Assembly (NCBI RefSeq): GCF_000011365.1
Contig: NC_004463.1
Location: forward strand, 1,970,001 to 2,034,000
Direction: 5' to 3'
Origin: Bradyrhizobium diazoefficiens USDA 110
Lineage (GTDB): Bacteria > Pseudomonadota > Alphaproteobacteria > Rhizobiales > Xanthobacteraceae
DNA: 64,000 bases
Position numbers and translations under genes: made by a program. Numbering within the stretch: the stretch's first letter is position 1; each line of letters begins with the position of its first letter. Under the pieces are notes generated by a model that saw nothing but the letters and a program-made list of their open reading frames with translations, made no database searches and was not told the origin of the DNA. Of the stretch, positions 36,094 through 45,973 are shown one piece after another.

Positions 36094-36975
36094 ATGCATC
36101 TGACAGGTCTTTCCGCAGGCAAGGCGTTCATCCGGGAGGTCGCGAGAACAGGTCAGACGATTGGAACGGTCCACACTCTCGGCGCCCTGCATCTTGGGCA
36201 TGCAGAGCTGATTAGAAGAGCGGCATTGGAGAATGATGTCGCGATCGTCACAGTGTACCCGAACAAGATCCAGCTTAGACCAGGTGGGAGCTACGATTTC
36301 AATTTGGACGATGATATTGGACTTGCCCTACGTTCAGGAGCAACTGCCGTGATTTCGTCGAGCGACACCGAAATGTTCCCGGTCGGCTATCGAACGTATG
36401 TATCGCAAGGTGACTGTGATTTGCGTTTAGGGGGGCCTGAAACTTATTTGAAGGAAGCCGTTACTGGAGCAATCCGCTGGATCTGCTATTCGAGGCCAAC
36501 TCGCAGTTACTTCGGCCTGAAAGATATAGGTCAGGCGATCCTGGTAAAGCGCGCCGTCGCAGACCTGCTTCTCGATTGCGAGATAAGGTTTGTGCCGACC
36601 GTGAGATACAAGAACGGAGTGCCCATTTCGTCGCGCTTGAGGCGATTTAACCGTTCCGAGCTTGATGAGCTGTCCTGTCTCTTCACGGCACTCAACCGTT
36701 CAAGAGAAGAGATCGCCCGAGGAGCGTCAAGCGTGAAGGATCTGGTCGCGTCGGCGACATCTCGGATAGAGTTTCGACAGTTTAGACTCGAGTTTGTTCG
36801 GATTGTCGACGCTGATAATTTCAAAGATTTAGAGCAGGTCAAGCTCCCATTCTTAATTATTGGGGCTGCAATGGCTCATGGCCTCACGGTTTCCGATAGC
36901 ATCTATGTTCCAGATCAGGATACGCTCCTAAATGGTGCTCAGGATATCTGGATCGATTTGCCTAAGCAGTCGTAG
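36094..36975 (+). CDS. Divergent PanC-like adenylating ligase
   Basis: This 293-residue protein has a GGAGTAAGAAG ribosome-binding site before the ATG at 36094. Nucleotidyltransferase features of pantoate-beta-alanine ligase are visible: TVHTLGALHLGHAELI with the HxGH signature at residues 33-36, FGLKDIGQAILVKRAVADL, and the KMSKS-like NGVPISSRLRRF. Several usually invariant PanC segments are altered: the VNP.QF loop reads TVYPNKIQL, and KD.QQL reads KDIGQAI. PanC joins pantoate and beta-alanine to make vitamin B5. Here an altered substrate for an amide-forming reaction seems possible, especially next to a P450. Whether it makes pantothenate is open. Confidence 0.75.
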   Translation: MHLTGLSAGKAFIREVARTGQTIGTVHTLGALHLGHAELIRRAALENDVAIVTVYPNKIQLRPGGSYDFNLDDDIGLALRSGATAVISSSDTEMFPVGYRTYVSQGDCDLRLGGPETYLKEAVTGAIRWICYSRPTRSYFGLKDIGQAILVKRAVADLLLDCEIRFVPTVRYKNGVPISSRLRRFNRSELDELSCLFTALNRSREEIARGASSVKDLVASATSRIEFRQFRLEFVRIVDADNFKDLEQVKLPFLIIGAAMAHGLTVSDSIYVPDQDTLLNGAQDIWIDLPKQS

Positions 36976-37525
36976 CGAGTCGATTACTCATAGATCTTCG
37001 CCCGAAAAAGTAGACGGGGTTAGGTGGCTCTTAGCTCCATGTCGATTGGGGCGATATATGCGAGCGGAATGAAGCCAAGTTCGGTTGTAGGAGCCCTCAA
37101 TGAAGGCGAAGTTTCGCGCTGGGCTCGCGCGGTAGCGCTCAGATAGCGATCGGGCAGCGCGATGACGTTCGTCGGCGGCCTCTGTTAGGGCGGCGCAGGA
37201 CGGTGTCACTGGGAAGAACAGGACCTAGCCGCGGCAGCCGGACCAGCTCCTTCGCCGTCAGGGCAACGACAGCCACTATGTTGACGCCGATGCCGTTCCC
37301 GGAAACGGCGAGGCCAGCGGTGGTGACAGCTCTCAGCGATCCATTGAGTAGATGGAGCCGGAAAGTCAATGCGATCCTTACTGCCCGACATGGTAGGGCT
37401 GGCTAGCCGCACTTTGAGATAGTCTGTTCGGGTAGCTTGTCACAGCCAAACGCCACGACAGCTCAAACCGGTGAATCGTAAGTTTGGATCCGTAAGCTCT
37501 CGCGAACAAAATCTGCGGAGATGTT
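36976..37525. other. Gap of about 550 bp before the P450 gene
   Basis: No convincing gene. Short minus-strand frames (36988-37209 and 37139-37412) have no domain. No second sigma54 promoter or nod box was seen, so the P450 gene may depend on the promoter at 33910 or on one I cannot recognise. Confidence 0.4.
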
Positions 37526-38767
37526 ATGAACAGGCGATTGGAAATCCATAGAGCGGATGATGGATATATTATCCCGCTCAGCGAGCTGGATGTAAGCGAG
37601 GGCAAGCGCTTTCAAGACGACAGCATATGGGGTTGCTTCGAGCGGTTGCGAAGAGAAGATCCCGTTCACTACTGTCAAAATAGCGCTCATGGTCCATATT
37701 GGTCAATAACGAAATACCGGGATATCGTAGCGGTCGACACAAACCACCACGCGTTTTCGTCACAGCAAGGTGTCACCATTGTCGAGGTGCCTGATAAGCA
37801 CTGGACCCCAAGTTTCATCAAGATGGGGCCTCCCCAGCACGCCGAGCAGCGCAACACGGTGAGTCCGATCGTCGGGCCGGAAAGCCTGACGAGGCTCGAA
37901 ACCTTGATCCGCTCTCGGGTCCGGATGATTCTCGATGGCTTGCCGCGTAATGAAGTCTTCAATTGGGTAACCAAGGTCTCCATAGAGTTGACGACGCAAA
38001 CGCTCGCCACGCTGTTCGACTTCCCATTTGAGGATCGGCGACTCCTGACCTATTGGTCGGACGCAGCTGTTACAACTCCTAAAGCAGGCTATGCCATCGA
38101 CAGCTGGGACAAGCGAAGCACCATCTTGTCGGAGTGCCTGGACTATTTCACACGGCTTTGGAACGAGCGCATCAATGCCGAGCCACGCCTCGACCTGATT
38201 TCCTTGATGGCGCATTCACCCGTCACACGCCATATGGAGCCAACTGAGTTTCTTGGGAACCTCATTCTACTGATCGTAGGCGGCAATGATACCACGCGCA
38301 ACTCGATTACCGGCGGCCTCCTGTTCATGAGCCAGTACCCCTCCGAACTGCGGAAACTAACTGACAATCCCAAGTTGATCTCGAGCGCCGTGTCTGAGAT
38401 CATTCGATACCAGACGCCGATCGCACATATGCGCCGCACTGCTGCTATAGACAGCATCGTTGGGGGAAAACCGATCAGGACAGGCGACAAGGTCGTCATG
38501 TGGTACATCTCCGGCAATAGAGACGAAGAGGTCATTGAGAACGCCAACAGTTTCGTGATCGACCGCAAGAATGTGCGGCAACACCTCTCGTTCGGATTCG
38601 GAATCCATCGCTGTCTTGGCCGACACCTTGCGGAACTGCAGTTGAGAGTCCTCTGGGAAGAGATTTTGGATGGGGGATTGAAGATCAAGGTCGTCGGCGA
38701 ACCCGAGCGAATTGCATCTAACTTCGTGCACGGCTATTCCGCTCTCCCCGTGCGGATTGAAGCTTAG
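37526..38767 (+). CDS. Cytochrome P450
   Basis: This 413-residue soluble bacterial P450 starts MNRRLEIHRADDGYIIPLSE. Motifs: I-helix oxygen-binding GGNDTTR (about residue 251), K-helix EIIR (E-x-x-R, about 291), and the heme-binding FGFGIHRCLGRHLAE with the cysteine ligand at residue 363. It would need an external ferredoxin or flavodoxin partner, none of which is encoded here. It lacks the neighbours of the gibberellin P450 operon. Single P450 genes are known on rhizobial symbiotic DNA (CYP127-type), which may be its group. Its substrate is unknown. The same-strand PanC-like and pentapeptide genes upstream suggest a small-molecule pathway. Confidence 0.93.
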   Translation: MNRRLEIHRADDGYIIPLSELDVSEGKRFQDDSIWGCFERLRREDPVHYCQNSAHGPYWSITKYRDIVAVDTNHHAFSSQQGVTIVEVPDKHWTPSFIKMGPPQHAEQRNTVSPIVGPESLTRLETLIRSRVRMILDGLPRNEVFNWVTKVSIELTTQTLATLFDFPFEDRRLLTYWSDAAVTTPKAGYAIDSWDKRSTILSECLDYFTRLWNERINAEPRLDLISLMAHSPVTRHMEPTEFLGNLILLIVGGNDTTRNSITGGLLFMSQYPSELRKLTDNPKLISSAVSEIIRYQTPIAHMRRTAAIDSIVGGKPIRTGDKVVMWYISGNRDEEVIENANSFVIDRKNVRQHLSFGFGIHRCLGRHLAELQLRVLWEEILDGGLKIKVVGEPERIASNFVHGYSALPVRIEA

Positions 38768-38955
38768 GCCATGATCGGGACAGTCTCGACCGCCGGTGTG
38801 CGGTGGGTGTGGATTGATGTGAACTATCTTGGCTTCTTCAAACTGCGCAGATGAATGGATAGAAGCGAAGGTTCTGTCGGCAGCTATTTATAACCGGGCA
38901 GACGTTGAATCGCCCGTGAAGAACGATACGTGAGGCGAATGCTTGGTGCACGCGA

Positions 38956-38990
38956 CTGTCATTTTTCTATAGCTGTCAGTTTTCTATAAG
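38956..38990 (+). repeat. Two tandem 17-18-bp repeats
   Basis: CTGTCATTTTTCTATAG (38956-38972) is followed immediately by CTGTCAGTTTTCTATAAG (38973-38990). The pair lies about 140 bp upstream of a tts box. It could be a binding site for a regulator or a trace of insertion; no known operator matches. Confidence 0.6.
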
Positions 38991-39126
38991 GGGGCGTCTG
39001 GCCTGTTCGCGTCTCAGCTGATGACACCGGAACTGACGCGGTTACTCCAGCAGCATGGAAGCTGCGATAGAAGTCGAACACAAGGCCGCATCTTCTTCCT
39101 TGCGCATCCGGATGAATGCTCTTGGT

Positions 39127-39148
39127 CAGCTAGTCGTCAGCCAGTCGG
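39127..39148 (+). promoter_or_regulatory. tts box for the 747-aa effector candidate
   Basis: GTCAGCTAGTCGTCAGCCAG matches about 16 of 18 core positions of the TtsI target. The ATG at 39194 lies 46 nt downstream, the same spacing as at 30530. Confidence 0.75.
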
Positions 39149-39193
39149 CCTATCCAGACAGGCTGCGCACCCTCAATTATCCGGAGATGAAGC

Positions 39194-41437
39194 ATGAAAG
39201 GCATTGGCCGAGCTGGTCCATCAGAGCTTGAGGCCGCGGGAGCCGAAAGCATTAGGGAATCGAGCCGTTCGAGCCCGGAGTCTGGTCTCTTCCCTGGGGA
39301 ACGCGATCAGTCCTTCGATGCCGTCGTAGGGCGGATACGGTCTGAGCCTGATGTGAGAGCGGCGACGCTTGCGAACCCGCCGCCAACTTCGGACGTAGCG
39401 GCGCCAACGAGGGAGGAGATAAAGGCAGCAAAGCGAGAATTGAGCAGCCTGCTTGAGGAACTTGAAGCTTGCCGCCGAGCGGCCGGGCATGCCCGGAACT
39501 TGCCGGAGAGACAAGATCTGATGGATCAGGTCGTCAAAGCAGGCGCAACAGTTCTGGCGTACTACGCCAGTCTGCCACCCGATTTGGCGCGCCGAATTCT
39601 GCCAAACGATCGGGCTCGCCGGCTCCGCGATGACACTGTGAGGGAGGCTGACGAATGTAATGAAGTGGCGACCCAGATTATCTACGAGCTGGAGGAGAGC
39701 AGAAAGAAAGCACAAGGCGTGCTCGACAGCCTCAAAGACATCGCCTCGCCTGCACAGCTGAGCCGCCTGTTTACAAGCGTTGCGAACCACTATGCAGCAT
39801 GCATGGAGTTGTGGGGAAAGAAGGTGCTGCGCTGTGAGCGGATGCAGTCAGTCTGTGCCGCTACCGCCCACCTTCCAGGCAGCACGCCCGCCATGCGCAC
39901 GGCCGAAGATGCCGCACTAAGGCATCATACGGGCTGGGCGCTCTTTACGAAGTGCATGTATCTGCAATCGCGGATCGCTCTCGTGGAGCTTTTAGTCAAC
40001 TCGCAAGCGAGCACGTTGGAACCAGACGTGCGCGACGCCCTCATGGATGAGAGCGGGAGGGTGCGCCTGCTCGGGGCCTTCATCGGAGATGTTTTTCCGG
40101 CGTTCGTCTCGACGGCCCAAGCCGTTCTGTACAGCGATGGAGCGGCGCTCGAAGCGGAGCATCGCGCCGTTCTGGAAGGAGTCATGGAACGACTTTCGGA
40201 ATTTGCATCGGGGCTGAGCGGCATGCTTGACAGCCTGAGGGGGACTGCAACGGAAACTGACCTTCCGTTGCCGTTGCTGGACCAGATCGTGGAAGCTGCG
40301 TGGGTGACGGCGAACGAAGTCATGCGGCTGCTGGCATTGCAGCCAAAGACGCAAGCCACGATTGAACCGCCGGCTTGGGCTGCGCTTCCGGATAATATTG
40401 GCCCAGCGGGCGGAGGCAGTCCGGCGCGCAGAACGGGCAAAGCAAGGCCCGCAGCAGCCGCAGGAGAGGGGAGTTCGACGGCCAGCCCCGCCACGCCGCA
40501 ACTCGCTAGGCCCGATGCGGCGACGGCCCCGGCGGGCAAGGTCATCGTGCTCTCGGATCTCGGTACAAAGAAACTCGCCACTCCGGAGCAGGCACGCGCG
40601 TCATCCGCTGCGGCCGATAACCTCCAGATGTGGATGGCTCCGCCATCCAGGAAAGCACTGCCGGGATTACTTGAGCGATTGGACCAGCTGCTGCAGTTCG
40701 ATCTGCCGGCTCAGCAAAGCGCCGCCTCGCAAGCTCGCCACATGAAGCCCGAGGACGCCGAACACGTGTTGGATGTCGTCATCAAGCGCATGCAGACGCA
40801 GTCCTCCGAGATTGAGGCCTGTGTAGCCGCGCTGGAGGAGCCTCGCCGGCGAGGCCTGCTCACGCCTGCGCAAGTGCCTGAAGTGCACGAAAAAATAGTC
40901 CGGCTGACAAGGATGTGGTCCGAGGTTCAGGGACAGGCAAGCTCATTGAACGCGCGAAAGGCAGCAATCACAAGCGATTGCACGAAGACCTATGCGTTTC
41001 CATCGCAAGAATACCTAGAACAGTTGCGGGAAGCGGGAGAACTGGCGTCAGTGGATCCACCGCACGCCTTGAAGGGAGAGCCGGGGACGCTATTCGAAAT
41101 CAAGCTGCAGCCCAGGGCGCTGCGCAGCGGTGCGATGCCAAGGCCGATGTGGGTGCACATCCATACCAAGCGCCCGGTAAATGCCTGGCAATTGGCAACG
41201 CTGGGCGATCGCGAATTCGCCGCTTGCCACGTCAAGTCCGACGAACAGCGCGGCTACAATCGGCACTGGCAGAGCGCTCGAGCCGCCGAGGGGCACGACA
41301 ATGTCGTGATCCATCGCGGCAGGCTCACTCCTGTGTTCTGCAAGTCCTTGTTAAGCACCGCCGCTGGCCAGCCGTGGCAGCCCCTCCCCGATCCGGAGCA
41401 CGCTTCAGCGCAGATGGCTCGACTGGGGATCCGGTGA
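39194..41437 (+). CDS. Putative type III effector, 747 aa, predominantly helical
   Basis: Starts MKGIGRAGPSELEAAGAESI; the first 70 residues are Ser/Glu/Pro-rich, as in type III substrates. A long helical region follows (REEIKAAKRELSSLLEELEA; AQLSRLFTSVANHYAACMEL). An Ala/Pro-rich linker lies at ~400-450. The C-terminal domain is distinctive: FEIKLQPRALRSGAMPRPMW, WVHIHTKRPVNAWQLATLGD, FAACHVKSDEQRGYNRHWQS, GHDNVVIHRGRLTPVFCKSL. This ending reminds me of the XopP/Hlk effector family of Xanthomonas and Ralstonia, though I cannot verify it. The tts box 46 nt upstream strongly supports TtsI control. Confidence 0.75.
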   Translation: MKGIGRAGPSELEAAGAESIRESSRSSPESGLFPGERDQSFDAVVGRIRSEPDVRAATLANPPPTSDVAAPTREEIKAAKRELSSLLEELEACRRAAGHARNLPERQDLMDQVVKAGATVLAYYASLPPDLARRILPNDRARRLRDDTVREADECNEVATQIIYELEESRKKAQGVLDSLKDIASPAQLSRLFTSVANHYAACMELWGKKVLRCERMQSVCAATAHLPGSTPAMRTAEDAALRHHTGWALFTKCMYLQSRIALVELLVNSQASTLEPDVRDALMDESGRVRLLGAFIGDVFPAFVSTAQAVLYSDGAALEAEHRAVLEGVMERLSEFASGLSGMLDSLRGTATETDLPLPLLDQIVEAAWVTANEVMRLLALQPKTQATIEPPAWAALPDNIGPAGGGSPARRTGKARPAAAAGEGSSTASPATPQLARPDAATAPAGKVIVLSDLGTKKLATPEQARASSAAADNLQMWMAPPSRKALPGLLERLDQLLQFDLPAQQSAASQARHMKPEDAEHVLDVVIKRMQTQSSEIEACVAALEEPRRRGLLTPAQVPEVHEKIVRLTRMWSEVQGQASSLNARKAAITSDCTKTYAFPSQEYLEQLREAGELASVDPPHALKGEPGTLFEIKLQPRALRSGAMPRPMWVHIHTKRPVNAWQLATLGDREFAACHVKSDEQRGYNRHWQSARAAEGHDNVVIHRGRLTPVFCKSLLSTAAGQPWQPLPDPEHASAQMARLGIR

Positions 41438-41752
41438 GGTATCGTCTTGCGGCGGTGAGCCATCCGGTGACAGCGCTCATGCCTCCATCGGCTTGGCGGA
41501 CTGCCTGAGCAGCGCCGAGCCCCATCAAGCTCTATCTTACAAAAGCATGGAGCCTGGAGAGAACACTCCTTTCGGGAGGGTTATCAGCCCGCAGTCCGGA
41601 GGATCGCCAATCGGCGCGCAAGCAAGCTTGCCATTGCGGGGTGTGGCGAACATCGGCGCTCGGATGAGAATGTAGGCCGCTGAGTGTTGCAAGACGGAAA
41701 ACTTTGTAAAAGAAGGGACTTGAGCTGACAGCGAGTGCTTTGTCGCGGCAGG
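41438..41752. other. Gap of about 315 bp, no gene recognised
   Basis: Only short shadow frames. The stretch ends at the left terminus of an IS481-type element. Confidence 0.4.
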
Positions 41753-42947
41753 TGTCCGACAAAGGTTTCATGTGCGACCCCACGCAGCCGGCAACAATTT
41801 TTCTCTCGACAGAGCACTTGCGTCACGCAAAGTTTGCATCGGCGTCTTGCCGTAGCACCAGCGCCCCTGATGTGGGCGCACCTCATTGTAGGCAGCGATC
41901 CACTCATCGAGATCGCTCTGCAAGGCAGTGATGCTCGGATAGATCTTCTTGCGGAACACGACGCGATAGAACTCCTCGAGCACGGTGCGGTGGAAGCGCT
42001 CGACAATGCCGTTGGTCTGTGGGCTCCTCGTCTTGGTGCGGGTGTGATCGATGTCTTCGACGGCGAGGTAGAGCTCATATTCGTGATGCTCCGGATTGCC
42101 GCAATACTCGGTGCCGCGGTCGGTCAGGATCCGGTTTAGCGGGATGCCCCGCGCATCGAAAAACGGCACCACGCGATCATTCAACAGTTCGGCCGCCGTG
42201 ATCGGCGTCTTGCGATCATACAGCTTGGCGAACGCCACCTTACTGTAGGTGTCAATGAAGGTCTGCTGATAGATCCGCCCGACCCCCTTCATGTTGCCGA
42301 CATAGAAGGTGTCCTGCGCACCGCAATAGCCGGGGCACTCGCTCTCGAACTCGCCGTGCGCCTCCTTCTCGGACTTGGCCCTTTCCAACGCAACGAGCTG
42401 GGCCTCGGTCAGCACCAGGCCGTCCTGGGCCATCTTGGCCTCCAGCGCCGTCAGCCGCTTCTTGACGTTGGCGAGGTCGTGACGCAGCCACACCGCCCGC
42501 ACGCCGAACGGGGAGATCGACAGGCCGCGGCTCCTGAGCTCATTGCTGACCCGCACCTGACCCCAGGCCGGCTGGTCGATCCCCAGCTCAACGACGGCTG
42601 CCTCGACCTCCGGCGCGACACGGTTCTTCAGGACCGGTTTCTTGCGGCTGATCTCAATCAGCGCCAGCTCGCCGCCCTTGTCGTACAGTTCCTTGAACCG
42701 GTAGAAGCTGTCGCGGCTATAGCCCATCATCCGGCAAGCCTGGCTGACGTTGCCGAGCTGCTTGGCCAATTCCAGCATGCCGACTTTCGCGCGAATGACT
42801 TCTGTTCCTGGGTCATGGTAACGTCTCCCTGTGAGACGCCGCGGGCTGCGCGGGAGCGCCCTTTGGGTGAGCGCTCCTGCTCGCCCGCAGCTCCATTCCC
42901 TGCCAGTTCAAACCTTGCCGTCAGATTAAGTCGAAACTTCTACAGAC
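41753..42947 (-). mobile_element. IS481-family insertion sequence
   Basis: The left end begins TGTCCGACAAAGGTTTC (from 41753). The complement of the right end (to about 42947) reads TGGTCTGTAGAAGTTTCGA. These are imperfect inverted repeats of IS481 type. It carries one transposase gene on the minus strand and has inserted into an IS5-type transposase fragment that ends at its right border. Confidence 0.65.
41768..42817 (-). pseudogene. IS481-family transposase with a one-base deletion near the start
   Basis: The main frame (from 42778, [20 protein letters not shown]) includes the helix-turn-helix and the rve core: [56 protein letters not shown]. The normal start MTQEQK lies at 42817 in another frame. 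The text then reads SFARKSACW where the family has VIRAKVGML, which a missing G near 42800 explains. The protein from 42778 is 336 residues and lacks only about 12 N-terminal residues, so partial activity is conceivable. Confidence 0.82.
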
Positions 42948-42949
42948 CA

Positions 42950-43214
42950 TGACATATTCCATGTCCGGCTCGTCTGAGACCGCATCAAACATGCGCTTCC
43001 AGACGCCCGCCTTCGCCCAGTCGCGAAAGCGCGTGTACGCAGTTATCCAGTTGCCGAAGGCGCGCGGAAGATCGCGCCACGGACTGCCCGTGCGGGCAAT
43101 CCACAGCGCGGCTTCGACAAACAGCTTGCCGCTCCGGCCGGGATCGCCCGGCTTGCCAAGACACAGCGGCTCCATCTTCGCCCATTGGGCGTCAGTCAAA
43201 ACGAATCGGTCCAT
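42950..43214 (-). pseudogene. IS5-family transposase N-terminal fragment
   Basis: Frame from 43214: MDRFVLTDAQWAKMEPLCLG, then ARTGSPWRDLPRAFGNWITA and DWAKAGVWKRMFDAVSDEPD. This is the first ~90 residues of an IS5 transposase. It is cut off at the right end of the IS481 element, and the catalytic residues are absent. Confidence 0.75.
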
Positions 43215-43291
43215 CCCAAGCTTGAATCACAACCAAGCCAGGATGAGAATCCTAATAAAAAGCCCAATTCTAACAATCTGCCAAAGTAGTG

Positions 43292-43400
43292 TTAGGGCGC
43301 GGATTCATTAAGGCGCAGCCATAGCCTGACTGACGCGAGTTGAACGAAGGCAAGGTAGTTGTCCTGACATCTGCTCCATTTTTTGATCTTCGCATCCAAT
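43292..43400 (-). pseudogene. IS5-family transposase C-terminal fragment
   Basis: The minus strand reads KKWSRCQDNYLAFVQLASVR, ending WLRLNESAP, the usual C-terminus of IS5-type transposases. It lies upstream of the N-terminal fragment on that strand, so it comes from a different copy. Confidence 0.55.
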
Positions 43401-43598
43401 GCCGGCGAGCCCGGGTGGATGGTCTCGTTGCTCGATGAGTTGGCCCGACACTTCTCGAGACGCCTACGAAGAAAACGGCCAACGAAACCCTCCTCACCCA
43501 GGCAACCCGGAAAGATCCCGAGCCATTCTGATGGCGAGGACACAATGACGCTGGCGCCTGCCATAGGCAATCCGCTCCTCCCGCCCGGGCGGGAGTCG

Positions 43599-43630
43599 AA
43601 AACTCCGGCTGGAAGCCGGGGTTTTCTTTT
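43599..43630. terminator. Rho-independent terminator-like hairpin
   Basis: AAAACTCCGGCT, GGA loop, AGCCGGGGTTTT form a 12-bp stem (one G-T pair) flanked by A and T runs, so it could stop transcription in both directions. It lies about 170 bp beyond the 3' end of the minus-strand gene at 43798. Confidence 0.6.
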
Positions 43631-43797
43631 GTGCTATTATAGGCACCAGCTCTCGTAAACCGCCGCCAGTACAGTGCACCTCACGGCTTGAGCCGAATTG
43701 GCTTGGGCTTCGCTCCGTCCAAGGCTCGATCGTAAGCCGCAGGTGTCGGTTGGTCTGCGCTCTGCTCCACCTCAAATGGATTGGTAGAGATCTCACG

Positions 43798-44250
43798 TCA
43801 CATGAAGTCTCCATCCGAGTCGGGCTCTGATGAAGGTTCATCATCGCTCGACGCTTTGGAGAGATACATCGAAGAATTGGTTGCGCGCTGCCATTCACCA
43901 TCCCTATATCTCCACTGTTTGGACTGGGTGGGATCAAGTACCATATCATCGGGATCCACATGAACGAAGCCCAGTTGTTCTGCACGGGCTCTCGCTTCGT
44001 CATTGGCAGGACGCCAGTTCACTAGCGGCCGTTCGCCGTCTCGCCCTAGTTGGTGCTCGAGCAGAATATCGCCGGCGTTACCGACGAGCGGATGTGCAAC
44101 CTGAAAATCCACGATTGATGTGACATCAGTCCGTCCGGGAAACAGTTCTCGCCACCGCTGGCTGGTGAAACCAGTCGCCATAGGAAATCCGGCTTCCGTT
44201 CTTTGGAGGCCGACGCTCGTATTTCCTAGTTGATAGCTGTAGCCGTTGTT
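43798..44250 (-). pseudogene. Possible GNAT-type acetyltransferase effector, C-terminal part
   Basis: From an ATG at 44181 the frame gives 127 residues, but protein-like text continues upstream without a start to about 44250 (GYSYQLGNTSVGLQRTEAGF). The segment VAHPLVGNAGDILLEHQLGR followed by ARARAEQLGFVHVDPDDMVL has the rhythm of GNAT motifs A and B, and the tail is acidic (SSDDEPSSEPDSDGDFM). A stop codon precedes the frame, so the N-terminal half is missing. It looks like the remnant of a larger effector-type gene. The acetyltransferase reading is tentative. Confidence 0.4.
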
Positions 44251-44985
44251 GCACCTTTACTCGCGTCGGATCATCCCCGAAACGACCCGTGATCGCACCT
44301 ACCAGGCTTGGTGGGACGGCAAGGGTAATGGGCTGCTGCGGGCAGAACTGCTTGTGGTTGTCGCGTCTGCAATTGCCTGAGAAGAGCTTGGAGCCTGACG
44401 AGCTTGCAATGCGTTATGCCGAGAAGACCCCGTCCAATGCCAGGAAATGCCTGACGCACGTGCGAGGAAGAAGCAGCAGCACCGGGCGCGCCGAGGAAAC
44501 CATGCACGAACTTCAGCCGCAGCTAAGAAAAGCGATTGGGCATGGCGGGCGACACCAAATCGGAACGGTGGGCGAGATCGAGCGGAAACCAGCACACCCA
44601 TGGCATTCCCCATCCTTCATTCAAAGCTCCTGCATTCTTGAAGAAGCCAGCAATCCTGAGAGTGCGACGAATCTGTACGATATCGATCAATCGGAGAGCC
44701 TGCAGCGAAGTCCGTCCAAGATTTCACGGACGTCTCCTATGGTCACGTCTCCGCGCCTGGCCGTCGTTCGAGTCGGCGCGCATCATGTGCACATGCACAA
44801 ACCTCCTAACAATGCTAGCCCGTCCTATTCGTGAGAGTGCGGCTTTGGGGCCCGATTGATGCGGCCGAACATCTTGTCTGACGAGGCGCACAGGATTGCC
44901 TTCGGCTTTTCACCGCCTGACGACCCGTACTTTGCAACGCGCTTGAGGTATAGGTTGGGCGAACGGGGGGCGGACGCCCCGCCGG
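44251..44985. other. About 730 bp without a recognisable gene
   Basis: Overlapping frames on both strands (44289-44834 plus, 44299-44613 minus) carry no domain or ribosome-binding site. The right part leads into the 3' end of an IS1380 remnant. Confidence 0.4.
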
Positions 44986-45862
44986 TCAAGGACCGAGCGG
45001 CAGCAGCGCACCTGGCAAGCAGCGGATCAGGTCGGCTTCCGGACAGGCCGCGGCGAACGCAAGGCGAATGCGGCTCGTGGTCTCGACCACACGGGCAGCG
45101 ATTTTCAACAGCCGAAGACGCAGCGTCGCGAACTCGGCAGCGGCCAATTCCCGGACTTTGGGAATGGCCTCGCGCACGGTCAGCATCAGCCAATAAGCGG
45201 CCGTATGGAGCACGAGACGGACCTGGTTGGCGAGCGCCGAACGGCAGCTGGTGCGGTCGGAGGCGAGCTGTGACTTATGCAGCTTGTCAGATTCTCGGCT
45301 TGGCCGCGCGCGCAATACAGGCTGTCGTAGATCCACTCGGCCGAGCCGACATCGAGGCTGGTGACGACGAAACGGATGTCGAGGCCGAGCATCGCCGCCT
45401 CAATACGGGCGACAGTGCGCCGTTCGCGATCCCAGGACTTTGCCTTGTGGCGGGTCTCGGTATAGCCACGCAGAACCGGCAGGTTCTCGATGGCGCGTCG
45501 GGTGCGGATGTCGTCGGCGACCTCGTCGACTTTTCTGGCGAGAGGCTTGGTGCCGGACAGACCGAAGATGTAGTCGATGCCGTTGGTCTCGCACCACGCC
45601 ATTGCCTCCGGCCGGGCATAGTGCCCGTCGCCACGGAACGTAATTTGCGTGTTGTGCCATCGCGTGCGGATATGCCGTACCAGGCGGCGCAGATGGGCAC
45701 GCACCTCGACGCCGCCCGGCGTCTTGCCGGGCCGCAGCACGACGGCCACGGGCCGGCTCTTATCCGTGTCGTAGACGTGGATCGACCGCCATCGAAGGCA
45801 GCTGTGACTTTCTTGGCGTGAACGGCTGGAAACGAGGATGGCAGAATCGTATCATCGGTCAT
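44986..45862 (-). pseudogene. IS1380-family transposase, deleted and frameshifted
   Basis: The start (45862, MTDDTILPSSFPAVHAKKVT AAFDGG) is typical of IS1380. A deletion then removes the first half of the protein. The central part lies in another frame (VAVVLRPGKTPGGVEVRAHL, TQITFRGDGHYARPEAMAWC, NGIDYIFGLSGTKPLA). The C-terminal part is in a third (LHKSQLASDRTSCRSALANQ, then LVLHTAAYWLMLTVREAIPK). At least two frameshifts and one large deletion; inactive. Confidence 0.8.
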
Positions 45863-45973
45863 GGCGGGCGTGGTTTAAGGTGATGGGGTGGCTTCGCAAC
45901 CGAATCCTACGCCGCATCAGCGCTTTACACCACGCTCGCCAGCCCTCAGGCGCACTCTTACGAATAAGACGGG

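Noticed and set aside
38940..38975. Possible tts box GTCATTTTTCTATAGCTG
   Set aside because: Matches the TtsI consensus only at the ends; the better box for the downstream gene is at 39127-39148.
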